A DNA stretch of 64,000 bases from Microbacterium sp. CSI-V (GTDB taxonomy: Bacteria > Actinomycetota > Actinomycetes > Actinomycetales > Microbacteriaceae). Of this stretch, positions 7,975-16,487 are shown in pieces. Each line of letters starts with the position of its first letter. Position 1 is the stretch's first letter. The notes beneath the pieces were generated by a model. The model made no database searches. It saw nothing but the letters and a program-made list of their open reading frames with translations, and was not told the origin of the DNA. The DNA is taken from the NCBI RefSeq assembly GCF_001984105.1, contig NZ_MTQM01000006.1, positions 186,001 through 250,000 on the forward strand, written 5' to 3'. The position numbers were made by a program, and so were the translations under genes.

Positions 7975-8448
7975 CTACAGCCGTTCGCGCGCCAGGTTCA
8001 TGAGCGGACCGACGCGGTAGCCGATCACCTCGCCCATGACGAGGGACGTCTCGGTGCGCTCGACACCCTCGATCGCGAGGATGCGCGCGTCGGTGTCGAA
8101 CAGGTGCTGGGTGTCGCGGCACGCCACGCGCACGAGCAGGTCGACCTGACCGCTGAGGCCGTGCGCCTGCAGCACCTCGGGTACCTGCGCGAGAGCCTCG
8201 CGGATCGCCGGCAGCTCCGCCTGGCGGACCGTGACCTGCAGGAACGCCTCGATCGGGAAGCCCAGGGCCTCGGCCGACAGCGTGCGCTCGAACGCCAGGA
8301 ACACCCCGCCCTTCTCGAGGCGGCTCATGCGCGCCTGGACGGTGTTGCGGGAGAGCCCCAGCTTCTCGGCGAGCGCGACCACGGTGGCCCGCGGATCGTG
8401 GGACAGGGCGCGGAGGAGGTCGAGGTCGACCGCGTCGAGCTTGGTCAT
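7975..8448 (-). CDS. Lrp/AsnC-family regulator, probable BkdR-type regulator of the adjacent 2-oxoacid dehydrogenase cluster
   Basis: A 157-residue protein starting MTKLDAVDLDLLRALSHDPR. It has an AsnC-type HTH (VVALAEKLGLSRNTVQARMS, residues about 24-43) and a C-terminal RAM ligand-binding domain ending EVIGYRVGPLMNLARERL. Lrp-family members called BkdR switch on branched-chain ketoacid dehydrogenase operons in other bacteria in response to branched-chain amino acids. The divergent position here and the perfect palindrome at 8481-8496 support the same job. An in-frame ATG at 8460 would add four residues. Confidence 0.88.
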   Translation of the reverse strand: MTKLDAVDLDLLRALSHDPRATVVALAEKLGLSRNTVQARMSRLEKGGVFLAFERTLSAEALGFPIEAFLQVTVRQAELPAIREALAQVPEVLQAHGLSGQVDLLVRVACRDTQHLFDTDARILAIEGVERTETSLVMGEVIGYRVGPLMNLARERL

Positions 8449-8480
8449 GCTGCGAAACATTAGCAGGATGCTCGGTCTCC

Positions 8481-8496
8481 GCAATGCGCACATTGC
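8481..8496. promoter_or_regulatory. Perfect inverted repeat, candidate Lrp-type operator
   Basis: GCAATG-CGCA-CATTGC is a perfect 6-bp dyad with a 4-bp centre. It lies in the gap between the Lrp-type regulator and the E1-alpha gene, about 20 bp upstream of the -35 box of the cluster. A related half site, CATTAGC, lies about 27 bp away at 8458-8464. The position suits an activator or autoregulator. The protein-DNA link is inference. Confidence 0.55.
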
Positions 8497-8515
8497 TGAA
8501 CCTGCGGCTGAGGTC

Positions 8516-8544
8516 TTGAGCGGCCTGCCTGCCACGCGTACGGT
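8516..8544 (+). promoter_or_regulatory. Predicted sigma-70 promoter of the 2-oxoacid dehydrogenase cluster
   Basis: TTGAGC at 8516-8521 and TACGGT at 8539-8544 are separated by 17 bp. Transcription would start near 8551, giving a leader of about 70 nt before the GGAGGG ribosome-binding site at 8612-8617. Confidence 0.5.
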
Positions 8545-8623
8545 CGGGCCTGTCGGCGACGCTGCCGGCACCCGGACAGACCCGCTCCCACGAGGATCGC
8601 GGGCCGCACCTGGAGGGATGACG

Positions 8624-9790
8624 ATGACGTACACCCAGACCGAGCCGGACCACGGATCGGCCGCTTCCGCCACACCCGCGGACGCCGCCGCCGAGCCCGT
8701 CGCCGACATCGACGACGTCGCCCGCGTGCTCGCACCGGACGGCACCCGCGTGGCCGACTCCGCGCTGGACCCCTGGATCGCCGACCTCTCACCGCACGAG
8801 CTCCGCGCCCTCCACCGTGACATGGTCCTCACCCGTCGCCTGGACGCCGAGGGCGTCGCACTCCAGCGCCAGGGGCAACTCGCCCTGTGGGCGCCGTGCC
8901 GCGGTCAGGAGGCCGTGCAGGTCGGCACCGCCCATGCGCTCGCCGCGGGCGACTTCGTCTTCCCCAGCTACCGCGAGCACGGCGTGCTGCTGGCCCGCGG
9001 CGCGCGGCCCGAGGGCTACGTCCTCGCGTGGCGCGGCGAGGAGCACTCCGCGTACGACCACACCACGATCAACGCGGCCCCGCCGCAGATCATCATCGGT
9101 GCCCAGACGCTCCACGCGACCGGGTGGGCGATGGGCGCTCAGCGCGACGGCTCGACGGATGTCGCGGTGGCGTACTTCGGCGACGGAGCGACGAGTCAGG
9201 GCGATGTGAACGAGGCCATGGTCTTCGCCTCCTCGTTCCGCGCCCCCGTCGTCTTCGTGTGCTCGAACAACCAGTGGGCGATCTCCGAGCCGGTCACCGT
9301 CCAGGCGAAGTACCCCATCGCGGGTCGTGCGCCGGGGTTCGGCATTCCCAGCCTCCGGATCGACGGCAACGACGTGCTCGCCTGCGTGGCCGCGATGCGG
9401 TGGGCGCTCGACCGCGCGCGCCGCGGAGAGGGCCCCGCCTTCCTCGAGGCCGTCACCTACCGGATGGGTCCGCACACCACTTCGGACGACCCCACCCGCT
9501 ACCGCACCCCCGACGAGGTGGAGATGTGGGCGCAGCGCGACCCGATCGCGCGTTTCGAGGCGTACCTGTGCGCCGCCGGGGTGCTCGACGACTCCGCTCT
9601 GGCGGAGGTCGCCGCGGCGGCGGACAGCCTCGCCGCCGAAGTCCGTGCCGCTTGCATAGATGCGACCACCCGCGCACCGGAGACGGTGTTCGACCACGTC
9701 TACGCAGAGCCCCACGCGGCCCTGGCCCAGCAGAAGGCGGACTACGTGCAGTACCTCGCCGGATTCTCCGCAGGGGAGGGCATCGCATGA
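8624..9790 (+). CDS. Branched-chain 2-oxoacid (or pyruvate) dehydrogenase E1 component, alpha subunit
   Basis: A 388-residue thiamine-diphosphate enzyme subunit. LSPHELRALHRDMVLTRRLD is the usual N-terminal helix of the family and LWAPCRGQEAVQVG follows. The TPP/Mg motif runs from YFGDGATSQGDVNEA to VCSNNQWAIS. GPHTTSDDPTRYR is the phosphorylation-loop-like segment of E1-alpha proteins. The decarboxylation substrate is probably a branched-chain ketoacid, given the downstream acyl-CoA dehydrogenase and the Lrp regulator; pyruvate remains possible. ATG 8624 sits seven bases after GGAGG (8612-8616). ATG 8618, two codons earlier, is too close to it. The stop overlaps the next start (ATGA). Confidence 0.88.
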   Translation: MTYTQTEPDHGSAASATPADAAAEPVADIDDVARVLAPDGTRVADSALDPWIADLSPHELRALHRDMVLTRRLDAEGVALQRQGQLALWAPCRGQEAVQVGTAHALAAGDFVFPSYREHGVLLARGARPEGYVLAWRGEEHSAYDHTTINAAPPQIIIGAQTLHATGWAMGAQRDGSTDVAVAYFGDGATSQGDVNEAMVFASSFRAPVVFVCSNNQWAISEPVTVQAKYPIAGRAPGFGIPSLRIDGNDVLACVAAMRWALDRARRGEGPAFLEAVTYRMGPHTTSDDPTRYRTPDEVEMWAQRDPIARFEAYLCAAGVLDDSALAEVAAAADSLAAEVRAACIDATTRAPETVFDHVYAEPHAALAQQKADYVQYLAGFSAGEGIA

Positions 9791-10794
9791 CCGCTCGCAC
9801 GATGGGTTCGGCGATCAACGCCGGACTCGCCCGCGCCCTCGCGGACGACGACCGTGTCCTGCTCATGGGGGAGGACATCGGCAAGCTCGGCGGGGTCTTC
9901 CGCGTGACCGACGGCCTCCAGCAGCGCTTCGGCGCGCAGCGCGTCGTGGACACCCCGCTCGCCGAGGCGGGCATCGTCGGCACCGCCGTCGGCCTCGCCC
10001 TGCGCGGCTACCGCCCGGTCGTGGAGATCCAGTTCGACGGCTTCGTGTACCCGGCGTTCGACCAGATCGTCTGCCAGGTCGCCAAGCTCCACTACCGCAG
10101 CAGCGGCCGGATCCGGATGCCGATGGTCATCCGCATCCCGTGGGCCGGAGGCGTGGGCGCCGCCGAGCACCACTCCGAATCGCCCGAGGCCTACTTCGCG
10201 CACACCGCGGGACTGCGCGTCGTCGCGGCGAGCACCCCGCAGGACGCTTACGTCATGCTGCGCCAGGCCGTGGCATCCGATGATCCCGTCGTGTTCTTCG
10301 AGCCCAAGCGCTTGTACCACTCCAAGGGGGAGGTCGACCTCGATGCCGACCTCGCCGACGCCCCACCCCTGCACCTCGCCCGCGTCGCCCGCGAGGGCAC
10401 CGACGCGACGATCGTCACCTACGGCGCGCTCGTCCGCACGGCGCTGGACGCCGCGCTCGCCGCGGAGGACGAGGGGATCTCGCTCGAGGTCATCGACCTG
10501 CGGTCGCTGTCGCCCATGGACTTCACCACCGTCGCCGCGTCGGTGCGCAAGACCGGCCGGGTCGTCGTCGCGCACGAGGCCGCGCGCCAGGCGGGACTCG
10601 GCGCCGAGATCGTCGCGAGCATCACCGAACGCTGCTTCCACCACCTCGAGACGCCGCCGCAGCGCGTCACGGGTCACGACATTCCGTATCCGCCATCGAA
10701 GCTCGAGAAGCACCACGTGCCCGACCTCGACCGCATCCTGCACGCGGTGGACGCGGTGCTCGAGCGGACCGGAGACCGGGAGGTGGCGCTGTGA
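9787..10794 (+). CDS. Branched-chain 2-oxoacid dehydrogenase E1 component, beta subunit
   Basis: A 335-residue transketolase-like beta subunit. It contains ALADDDRVLLMGEDIGKLGG, RVVDTPLAEAGIVGTAVGLA and VEIQFDGFVYPAFDQIV, which are hallmark regions of alpha-keto acid dehydrogenase E1-beta. FFEPKRLYHSKGEV and a C-terminal ligand/subunit domain (VVAHEAARQAGLGAEI) follow. With the alpha subunit it forms the alpha2beta2 E1 that decarboxylates the oxoacid and acylates lipoyl-E2. Start ATG 9787 overlaps the E1-alpha stop by four bases, and its own stop overlaps the E2 GTG, so translation of the three genes is coupled. Confidence 0.9.
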   Translation: MTARTMGSAINAGLARALADDDRVLLMGEDIGKLGGVFRVTDGLQQRFGAQRVVDTPLAEAGIVGTAVGLALRGYRPVVEIQFDGFVYPAFDQIVCQVAKLHYRSSGRIRMPMVIRIPWAGGVGAAEHHSESPEAYFAHTAGLRVVAASTPQDAYVMLRQAVASDDPVVFFEPKRLYHSKGEVDLDADLADAPPLHLARVAREGTDATIVTYGALVRTALDAALAAEDEGISLEVIDLRSLSPMDFTTVAASVRKTGRVVVAHEAARQAGLGAEIVASITERCFHHLETPPQRVTGHDIPYPPSKLEKHHVPDLDRILHAVDAVLERTGDREVAL

Positions 10795-12329
10795 TCGCGG
10801 AGTTCTTGCTTCCCGATCTCGGCGAAGGACTGCCCGAGGCCGAGATCGTGCAGTGGCTCGTCGACGAGGGGGACGAGGTGAGTCTGAACCAGACGATCGC
10901 CGAGGTCGAGACGGCCAAGGCGGTCGTGGAGATCCCCTCGCCGTACGCCGGGACCGTGCGGGGGATCCACGCCGCCGCCGGAGACGTCGTGGCGGTGGGT
11001 TCGCCCCTGGTGTCCTTCGCGGTGGGAGAGGCGGATGCCGCCCCGACCCCGCCCGGGGTTGCGCCCCGGTCCGCGGAGTCCGCCGCCGACACCCCGGCCG
11101 CGGACGACACCGAACCGCGTGTCGCCGACGAACCCCGCACGACGGAACGGGAGTCCGCGCCCGCGGCGACCCCGAACCTCGTCGGCTATGGCGCCGCGCC
11201 CGCCTCCGGTGCCCGTCCGCGCCGCCGCCCCCGCGCCGCCGGAACGACCGCCACGGCGGAGATCGAGCACGCGGTGCACCGGTCGGCGCCGCACGACGTC
11301 GTGCCCGCGGCGGCGGCGGACTCGGCCCCCGAGCGGCCCCGGTCCACCCCGCCCGTGCGCAAGCTCGCGAAAGACCTCGGCGTCGATCTCGTCCTCGTCG
11401 CCGCCGCCTACCCCGGCGACCTGGTGACGCGGGCGCACGTCGAGGAGTTCGCCGCGCGGGCGGAATCCACCGGCGCGACCTCCGTGGCGCCGACCCCCGC
11501 GCGTGCCTCCGCCGATCCGTTCTCCCTCGCGTCGACGGTCCCCCCGGCTGAGGCGTCACGGGCGCGGGCATCGTACGCCGACACCGTTCCCCTCGCGTCG
11601 ACGGTCCCCCCGGCTGTCTCCTCCGACCCGCGGACCACGCGCACGCCGATCCGCGGGGTGCGCAAGCACACCGCCGCCGCCATGGTGCGCAGCGCCTTCA
11701 CCGCGCCGCACGCCACGACGTTCCTCACGCTCGACGTCACCGCCACGACGGAGCTTCTCGCTTCGCTCAAGACCGATCGGGCCCTCGACGGCCACCGCAT
11801 CGGAGTCCTCGCGACCGTGGCGAAGGCGGTGTGCCTCGCTCTCGGGCGCACCCCGGCGCTCAACGCCCGTTGGGACGAGGAGGCGGGCGAGATCGTCGAG
11901 CACCACTTCGTGAACCTCGGCATCGCGGCAGCGACCGATCGCGGTCTGGTCGTCCCCGTGGTCCGGGATGCCGACGCCCTGCCGCTCGTCGAGCTCGCCG
12001 ACGCGATCGCCGAGCTCGCCGGCACCGCCCGCGCGGGCCGGACCGCGCCCGCCGACATGACCGGCGGGACGTTCTCGATCACGAACGTCGGCGTCTTCGG
12101 CGTGGATGCCGGAACCCCGATCCTCAATCCGGGTGAGGCCGGGATCCTCGCCGTCGGGGCGGTGCGGCGCACCCCGTGGGAGCACCACGGCGAGATCGCG
12201 CTGCGGGACGTGCTGACCCTCAGCCTCTCGTTCGACCACCGGCTCGTCGACGGAGCCGAGGCCGCACGCTTCCTCACCGACGTCGCCGGCGTCCTGCGCG
12301 AGCCCGGCCGGGCGATGCTCCTGCGGTGA
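10791..12329 (+). CDS. Dihydrolipoamide acyltransferase (E2) of the 2-oxoacid dehydrogenase complex
   Basis: A 512-residue E2. The N-terminal lipoyl domain (residues 1-75) has the lipoylation site in EVETAKAVVEI. A long Ala/Pro/Thr-rich linker follows. A peripheral-subunit-binding domain lies near residues 185-220 (PPVRKLAKDLGVDLVLVAAA), and the catalytic domain ends with the active-site motif SFDHRLVDGAEAARFL. There is only one lipoyl domain. A second linker before the catalytic domain contains a 22-residue duplication (LASTVPPA twice). The GTG start overlaps the preceding stop as GTGA. No E3 gene is nearby, so the complex must borrow lipoamide dehydrogenase from elsewhere. Confidence 0.9.
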   Translation: MIAEFLLPDLGEGLPEAEIVQWLVDEGDEVSLNQTIAEVETAKAVVEIPSPYAGTVRGIHAAAGDVVAVGSPLVSFAVGEADAAPTPPGVAPRSAESAADTPAADDTEPRVADEPRTTERESAPAATPNLVGYGAAPASGARPRRRPRAAGTTATAEIEHAVHRSAPHDVVPAAAADSAPERPRSTPPVRKLAKDLGVDLVLVAAAYPGDLVTRAHVEEFAARAESTGATSVAPTPARASADPFSLASTVPPAEASRARASYADTVPLASTVPPAVSSDPRTTRTPIRGVRKHTAAAMVRSAFTAPHATTFLTLDVTATTELLASLKTDRALDGHRIGVLATVAKAVCLALGRTPALNARWDEEAGEIVEHHFVNLGIAAATDRGLVVPVVRDADALPLVELADAIAELAGTARAGRTAPADMTGGTFSITNVGVFGVDAGTPILNPGEAGILAVGAVRRTPWEHHGEIALRDVLTLSLSFDHRLVDGAEAARFLTDVAGVLREPGRAMLLR

Positions 12330-12420
12330 CCCGGGCGCGAGAACTCGCGCTCCCTGCCCGCACCCGATTCGAAACGCCGCCTTCGCGGCATCCGTCCCCT
12401 CGATCCCCAGGAGGATCCCC

Positions 12421-13599
12421 GTGAGCATCGACAGCCAGCAGGCCTTCACCGACGACGAGCGCGAGCTCGCCGGGATGGTGCGCGAGTTCGCCGACGAGGT
12501 GATCGCGCCGCGCTCCTACGAGGCCGATCGCGCCCATGAGCTGCCGCTCGACATCGTCGCCCAGATGGGGGAGTTGGGGCTGTTCGGGCTGCCGTTCCCC
12601 GAGGAGGTCGGCGGCCAGGGCGGCGACTACGCCGCGCTGTGCGTCGCGATCGAGGCGATCGCCCGTGTCGACCAGTCGCTCGCGATCACGCTGGAGGCGG
12701 GGGTGGGGCTCGGTGCCATGCCCCTGTACCGGTTCGGCAGCGACGCGCAGAAGGCCGAGTACCTGCCCGATCTCGTCTCCGGGCGCGCCCTCGCCGGGTT
12801 CGGCCTGACCGAGGCGGAGGCCGGCAGCGACGCCGGAGCCACGCGCACGACCGCCCGGCTCGACGGCGACGAGTGGGTGATCGACGGGTCGAAGCAGTTC
12901 ATCACCAACTCCGGCACGGCGATCACGAGCTACGTCGCCGTCACCGCCGTCACCGACCGGGGCGGCGACCGCCCCGAGATCTCGACGATCATCGTCCCGC
13001 GGGACACCGCCGGCTTCACCGTCGGCCCCGCGTACGACAAGGTCGGCTGGAACGCCTCCGACACGCATCCGCTCACCTTCGACGCCGTACGCGTCCCCGC
13101 GGCGAACCTGCTCGGCGAGCGAGGTCAGGGGTTCAAGAACTTCCTGCGCACCCTCGACGAGGGCCGTGTGGCGATCGCGGCGCTCGCGACGGGAGCGGCC
13201 GAGGGATGCCTCGAAGCGGCGGTCGACTACGCCCGCAGCCGCACCGTGTTCGGCGAGCGCCTGTCGACGAAGCAGAACGTGCAGTTCACACTCGCGCGGA
13301 TGCACGCGCGCGTCCACACCGCGCGTCTGGCCTGGGTGCACGCGGCGCGCCTGTGCGACGCGGGCAAGCCCTTCGCGGTGGACGCGGCCGTGGCGAAGAT
13401 GACCGCGAGCGACGCGGCCATGGCGAACGCCCGGGACGCGACGCAGATCTTCGGCGGCAACGGCTTCATCAACGAGTACCCCGTCGCGCGGCACTACCGC
13501 GACTCGAAGATCCTCGAGATCGGGGAGGGGACGACCGAGGTGCAGCTCCTGGTGATCTCGCGGGCGCTGGGTCTGGCAGGGAGTACCGTTGCCGCATGA
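12421..13599 (+). CDS. Acyl-CoA dehydrogenase
   Basis: A 392-residue FAD enzyme. FGLTEAEAGSDAGATRTTAR is acyl-CoA dehydrogenase signature 1 and ends in WVIDGSKQFITNSG. The C-terminal signature is QIFGGNGFINEYPVARHYRD, followed by the adenine-binding IGEGTTEVQ loop. It oxidises an acyl-CoA to the 2,3-enoyl-CoA; in this cluster the natural substrate is isobutyryl-, isovaleryl- or 2-methylbutyryl-CoA made by the dehydrogenase complex. The GTG start has a strong AGGAGG seven bases upstream. The stop overlaps the next gene (ATGA). Confidence 0.92.
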   Translation: MSIDSQQAFTDDERELAGMVREFADEVIAPRSYEADRAHELPLDIVAQMGELGLFGLPFPEEVGGQGGDYAALCVAIEAIARVDQSLAITLEAGVGLGAMPLYRFGSDAQKAEYLPDLVSGRALAGFGLTEAEAGSDAGATRTTARLDGDEWVIDGSKQFITNSGTAITSYVAVTAVTDRGGDRPEISTIIVPRDTAGFTVGPAYDKVGWNASDTHPLTFDAVRVPAANLLGERGQGFKNFLRTLDEGRVAIAALATGAAEGCLEAAVDYARSRTVFGERLSTKQNVQFTLARMHARVHTARLAWVHAARLCDAGKPFAVDAAVAKMTASDAAMANARDATQIFGGNGFINEYPVARHYRDSKILEIGEGTTEVQLLVISRALGLAGSTVAA

Positions 13600-14063
13600 T
13601 CGAGCAGCGGGGCCTGTATCTGGAGGAGTTCGTCGTCGGTGAGCGGTACGGGCATCGCCCCGGACGCACCGTCACCGACGCCGACAACGTCCTGTTCACG
13701 ACCCTCACGATGAACACGCAGGCCCTCCACCTGGATGCCGCGTACGCGGCGACCCAGCCCTTCGGCAGGCCCCTCGTGAACTCGATGTGGACGCTGTCGA
13801 CGCTCGTCGGACTCTCGGTGGCGCAGCTGACCCAGGGCACGCTCGTCGCGCAGTTGGGGCTGAGCGACGTGAGCTTCCCCGCGCCCCTGTTCGTCGGCGA
13901 CACCCTCACCGCCGAGACCGAGGTGGTGTCGGTGCGGCCGTCGGCATCCCGCCCCGGTCAGGGCGTGGTCGTACTCGCGCACACCGGCCGCTCGCAGAAC
14001 GACGAGGTCGTGGCCACCGCGACCCGCACGGTGCTGGTGTGGTCCCGGGACGCGGCGGGGTGA
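13596..14063 (+). CDS. MaoC-like (R)-specific enoyl-CoA hydratase
   Basis: A 155-residue hot-dog protein. GRTVTDADNVLFTTLTMNTQ and LHLDAAYAATQPFGRPLVNS form the hydratase-2 pattern, with the catalytic Asp (TDAD) and His (LHLD) in the expected order. VGDTLTAETEVVSVRPS is the conserved exit strand of mesaconyl-CoA hydratase-like MaoC proteins. It probably hydrates the enoyl-CoA made by the preceding acyl-CoA dehydrogenase. The genes overlap by four bases. It is the last gene of the cluster and converges on the phosphatase gene at 14074. Confidence 0.88.
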   Translation: MIEQRGLYLEEFVVGERYGHRPGRTVTDADNVLFTTLTMNTQALHLDAAYAATQPFGRPLVNSMWTLSTLVGLSVAQLTQGTLVAQLGLSDVSFPAPLFVGDTLTAETEVVSVRPSASRPGQGVVVLAHTGRSQNDEVVATATRTVLVWSRDAAG

Positions 14064-14073
14064 GGGCCGGGGC

Positions 14074-14661
14074 TCAGCTCACGACGCCGGCGTAGGCCAG
14101 CATCTCCCAGCTCTCGCCGTCCAGACGGAAGACCGTGGCGGAGCAGTTGGGCAGGCGCTCGCCGGCGCGCGGGAACTCCCCGTCGGTGGCGTGCATGATG
14201 ACCTCGCGGATGAGCGCGCCGTGCGCGACCGCGATGACGTCCACGCCCTCGGGCGTCTCGGCGACGACCTCGGCGATCGCGGCGAGCGCGCGCTCGCGCA
14301 CGACCGGCCACGCTTCGGCGTTCGGCACCTGGGCGGTGCCCCACGGGCCGAAGGTCGCGTGGAAGGTCGCGGCATCCATGCCCTCGGCGTCGCCGTAGGA
14401 CCTCTCGCGGAGCCCGGCCAGCCGGCGGCTCACGGTGGTGCCGAGAGCTGCGGCGATGATGTCGGCGGTCTCGGCCGCGCGCGACAGATCGCTCGACACG
14501 ACGGTCACCTCGTGGCCGGCGTTCTCGGTGGCCAGGATCTCGGCGACGCCCTGGGCCTGGACCCGGCCCGTGTCGTTCAGGGGGATGTCGGTCGACCCCT
14601 GGATGCGTCCTCCGAAGTTCCACGCCGTCTCGCCATGTCGCACCAGAGTCAGAATCGTCAC
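14074..14661 (-). CDS. Histidine phosphatase family protein (phosphoglycerate mutase-like)
   Basis: A 195-residue member of the cofactor-dependent phosphoglycerate mutase superfamily. The phospho-acceptor His is in LVRHGETAWN at residues 8-9, LRERSYGDAEG carries the conserved Glu region, and VIAVAHGALIREVI has the second catalytic His. The short length without the insertion of true mutases suggests a phosphatase; the substrate is unknown. The GTG at 14661 follows TAGGCT by six bases, typical of the leaderless starts here. Its stop is 10 bp from that of the convergent MaoC gene. Confidence 0.88.
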   Translation of the reverse strand: MTILTLVRHGETAWNFGGRIQGSTDIPLNDTGRVQAQGVAEILATENAGHEVTVVSSDLSRAAETADIIAAALGTTVSRRLAGLRERSYGDAEGMDAATFHATFGPWGTAQVPNAEAWPVVRERALAAIAEVVAETPEGVDVIAVAHGALIREVIMHATDGEFPRAGERLPNCSATVFRLDGESWEMLAYAGVVS

Positions 14662-14756
14662 GGTCCGAGCCTACCCGCGGGTGTCGGTGCCGTCGCTGCG
14701 AGCGCGGGGCCGGGAGCGCTCTCCCCGAGACGGGAGCGGCCGGAGAGCCCGGTGGG

Positions 14757-15605
14757 CTAGAGGAGCCCGGGCAGGCGTTCGGCGAAGGCGCCGAGCACGT
14801 CGCTCGTGCCGGCGTCGATCTTGACCGCGGCCCGCTGATCGGCCCGGGTCGCACCGCGGTTGATGATGACGACGGGGAGGCGGCGTCGCCGGGCGCGCTC
14901 GACCAGCCGGATGCCGCTGTTGACCACGAGGGACGACCCGGCCACGATCAGCGCCTGACTCGCGTGCACGAGCTGCTCGGCCTCGCGGAACTTCTCGACG
15001 GGGATGTACTCGCCGAAGAACACCACGTCGGGCTTGAGCGTGCCGCCGCACACCGAGCACACCGGCACGACGAAGCCCTCGGCCGAGGCCGGGGTCACAT
15101 CGCCGTCGGGACCGAGCTCGACGTTCTCGGGCAGTGTGATCCACGGGTTGTCGGCCTCGACGCGCGCCGCGAGATCGCGGCGGTCGAACACCTGACCGCA
15201 GTGCAGGCAGCCGACCCGCCGCATCGTGCCGTGCAGCTCGACGACGCGGTGGCTGCCGGCCCGAACGTGCAGACCGTCGACGTTCTGCGTGATGACGCCG
15301 TTGGAGACGCCGGCGTTCTCGAGCGCGGCGAGCGCGCGGTGGCCGTCGTTCGGCTCGGCCGCGGCGAACACCTTCCAGCCGAGGTGGCTGCCGACCCAGT
15401 AGCGCCGGCGGGCCTCGGCGCTCGCGAGGAACTGCTGCGCCGTCATCGGCGTCCGCGTCGGCGCACCTTTGCCGCGATAGTCGGGGATCCCCGAGTCGGT
15501 GGACACCCCGGCGCCGGTGAGGACGGCCACGCGACGACCGGCGAGCACCTCGACGGCTCGATCGATGGATGCCATGGTCTCGGCATCCTTCGTCGTGTCC
15601 GTCAT
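14757..15605 (-). CDS. Sir2-family NAD-dependent protein deacylase
   Basis: A 282-residue sirtuin. VAVLTGAGVSTDSGIPDYRG (near residue 30) is the NAD-binding motif, VITQNVDGLH is the second NAD motif, and VVELHGTM contains the catalytic His. Zinc is bound by CLHC and CSVC pairs separated by about 45 residues. VAGSSLVVNSGIRLVE completes the Rossmann part. It would remove acetyl or other acyl groups from lysines using NAD+. ATG 15605 is chosen over an upstream ATG because GGAGGT lies five bases before it. It is divergent from the RNA methyltransferase gene. Confidence 0.92.
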   Translation of the reverse strand: MTDTTKDAETMASIDRAVEVLAGRRVAVLTGAGVSTDSGIPDYRGKGAPTRTPMTAQQFLASAEARRRYWVGSHLGWKVFAAAEPNDGHRALAALENAGVSNGVITQNVDGLHVRAGSHRVVELHGTMRRVGCLHCGQVFDRRDLAARVEADNPWITLPENVELGPDGDVTPASAEGFVVPVCSVCGGTLKPDVVFFGEYIPVEKFREAEQLVHASQALIVAGSSLVVNSGIRLVERARRRRLPVVIINRGATRADQRAAVKIDAGTSDVLGAFAERLPGLL

Positions 15606-15678
15606 GCCCACCTCCGTCGGATCGAGTCTAGGACCGCCCACGGACGCCGTCGCCCGAGGAGGCTGGCAGAGTGGGACG

Positions 15679-16485
15679 ATGCCCGTGATCCCCCTCGACG
15701 CCGCCGACGATCCGCGCCTGGCCGACTACCGCGACCTCACCGACGTGTCCTTGCGGCGGGTCTCCGAGCCCGCGGGGGGCCTGTACATCGCGGAGTCCGC
15801 GAAGGTGCTGGATCGGGCGCTCCGCGCGGGGCATCGTCCGCGCTCCGTGCTGGTGCAGGAGAAGTTCCTCGACGACGCGCTCGCCCTCGTCGGGGAGGAC
15901 GCCGAGATCTACGTCGTGCCCGCCGAGGTCGCCGAACAGGTGACGGGATACGCCGTGCACCGCGGGCTCCTGGCATCCATGCACCGGCCGGTCCTGGCAT
16001 CCGTCGAGGAGGTCGTGAAGGACGCGCGGCTCGTCGTCGTGCTCGAAGACATCGTCGATCACACCAATATCGGAGCGGCGTTCCGTTCGGCAGCGGCCCT
16101 CGGGGCGGATGCCGTGCTCGTCACGCCCCGGTGCGCCGACCCGCTGTACCGGCGGAGCGTGCGGGTGAGCATGGGCACGGTGTTCCAGGTGCCGTGGACG
16201 CGGCTGCCGGAGTGGCCCCGGGCGAAGCCCCTGCTGCAGGAGGCGGGGCTGCACCTCGCCGCCCTCGCGCTGTCGGAGGACGCGGTGACGCTCGACGCGT
16301 TCTCGGCCGCGGGGCACGAGCGCGTCGCTCTGCTGCTCGGGGCCGAGGGCGACGGGTTGAGCCGCGGGGCGCTCGCCGCCGCCGACACGGTCGTGACGAT
16401 TCCGATGGCCGGGGGAGTGGACTCGCTCAACGTCGCCGCCGCGAGCGCGGTCGCGCTGTGGGAGTTGGGTCGCGCGCTGCGCTGA
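15679..16485 (+). CDS. TrmH/SpoU-family RNA 2'-O-methyltransferase
   Basis: A 268-residue SPOUT methyltransferase. After an N-terminal RNA-binding (L30e-like) domain of about 100 residues come the three knot motifs: EDIVDHTNIGAAFRSAAALG, then LLLGAEGDGLS, then IPMAGGVDSLNVAAASAVAL. The family methylates ribose 2'-OH in rRNA or tRNA; the target cannot be told. The ATG at 15679 has CAGAGT six bases upstream, again consistent with leaderless transcription. It is convergent with the SGNH hydrolase, only 2 bp apart. Confidence 0.92.
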   Translation: MPVIPLDAADDPRLADYRDLTDVSLRRVSEPAGGLYIAESAKVLDRALRAGHRPRSVLVQEKFLDDALALVGEDAEIYVVPAEVAEQVTGYAVHRGLLASMHRPVLASVEEVVKDARLVVVLEDIVDHTNIGAAFRSAAALGADAVLVTPRCADPLYRRSVRVSMGTVFQVPWTRLPEWPRAKPLLQEAGLHLAALALSEDAVTLDAFSAAGHERVALLLGAEGDGLSRGALAAADTVVTIPMAGGVDSLNVAAASAVALWELGRALR

Positions 16486-16487
16486 GT

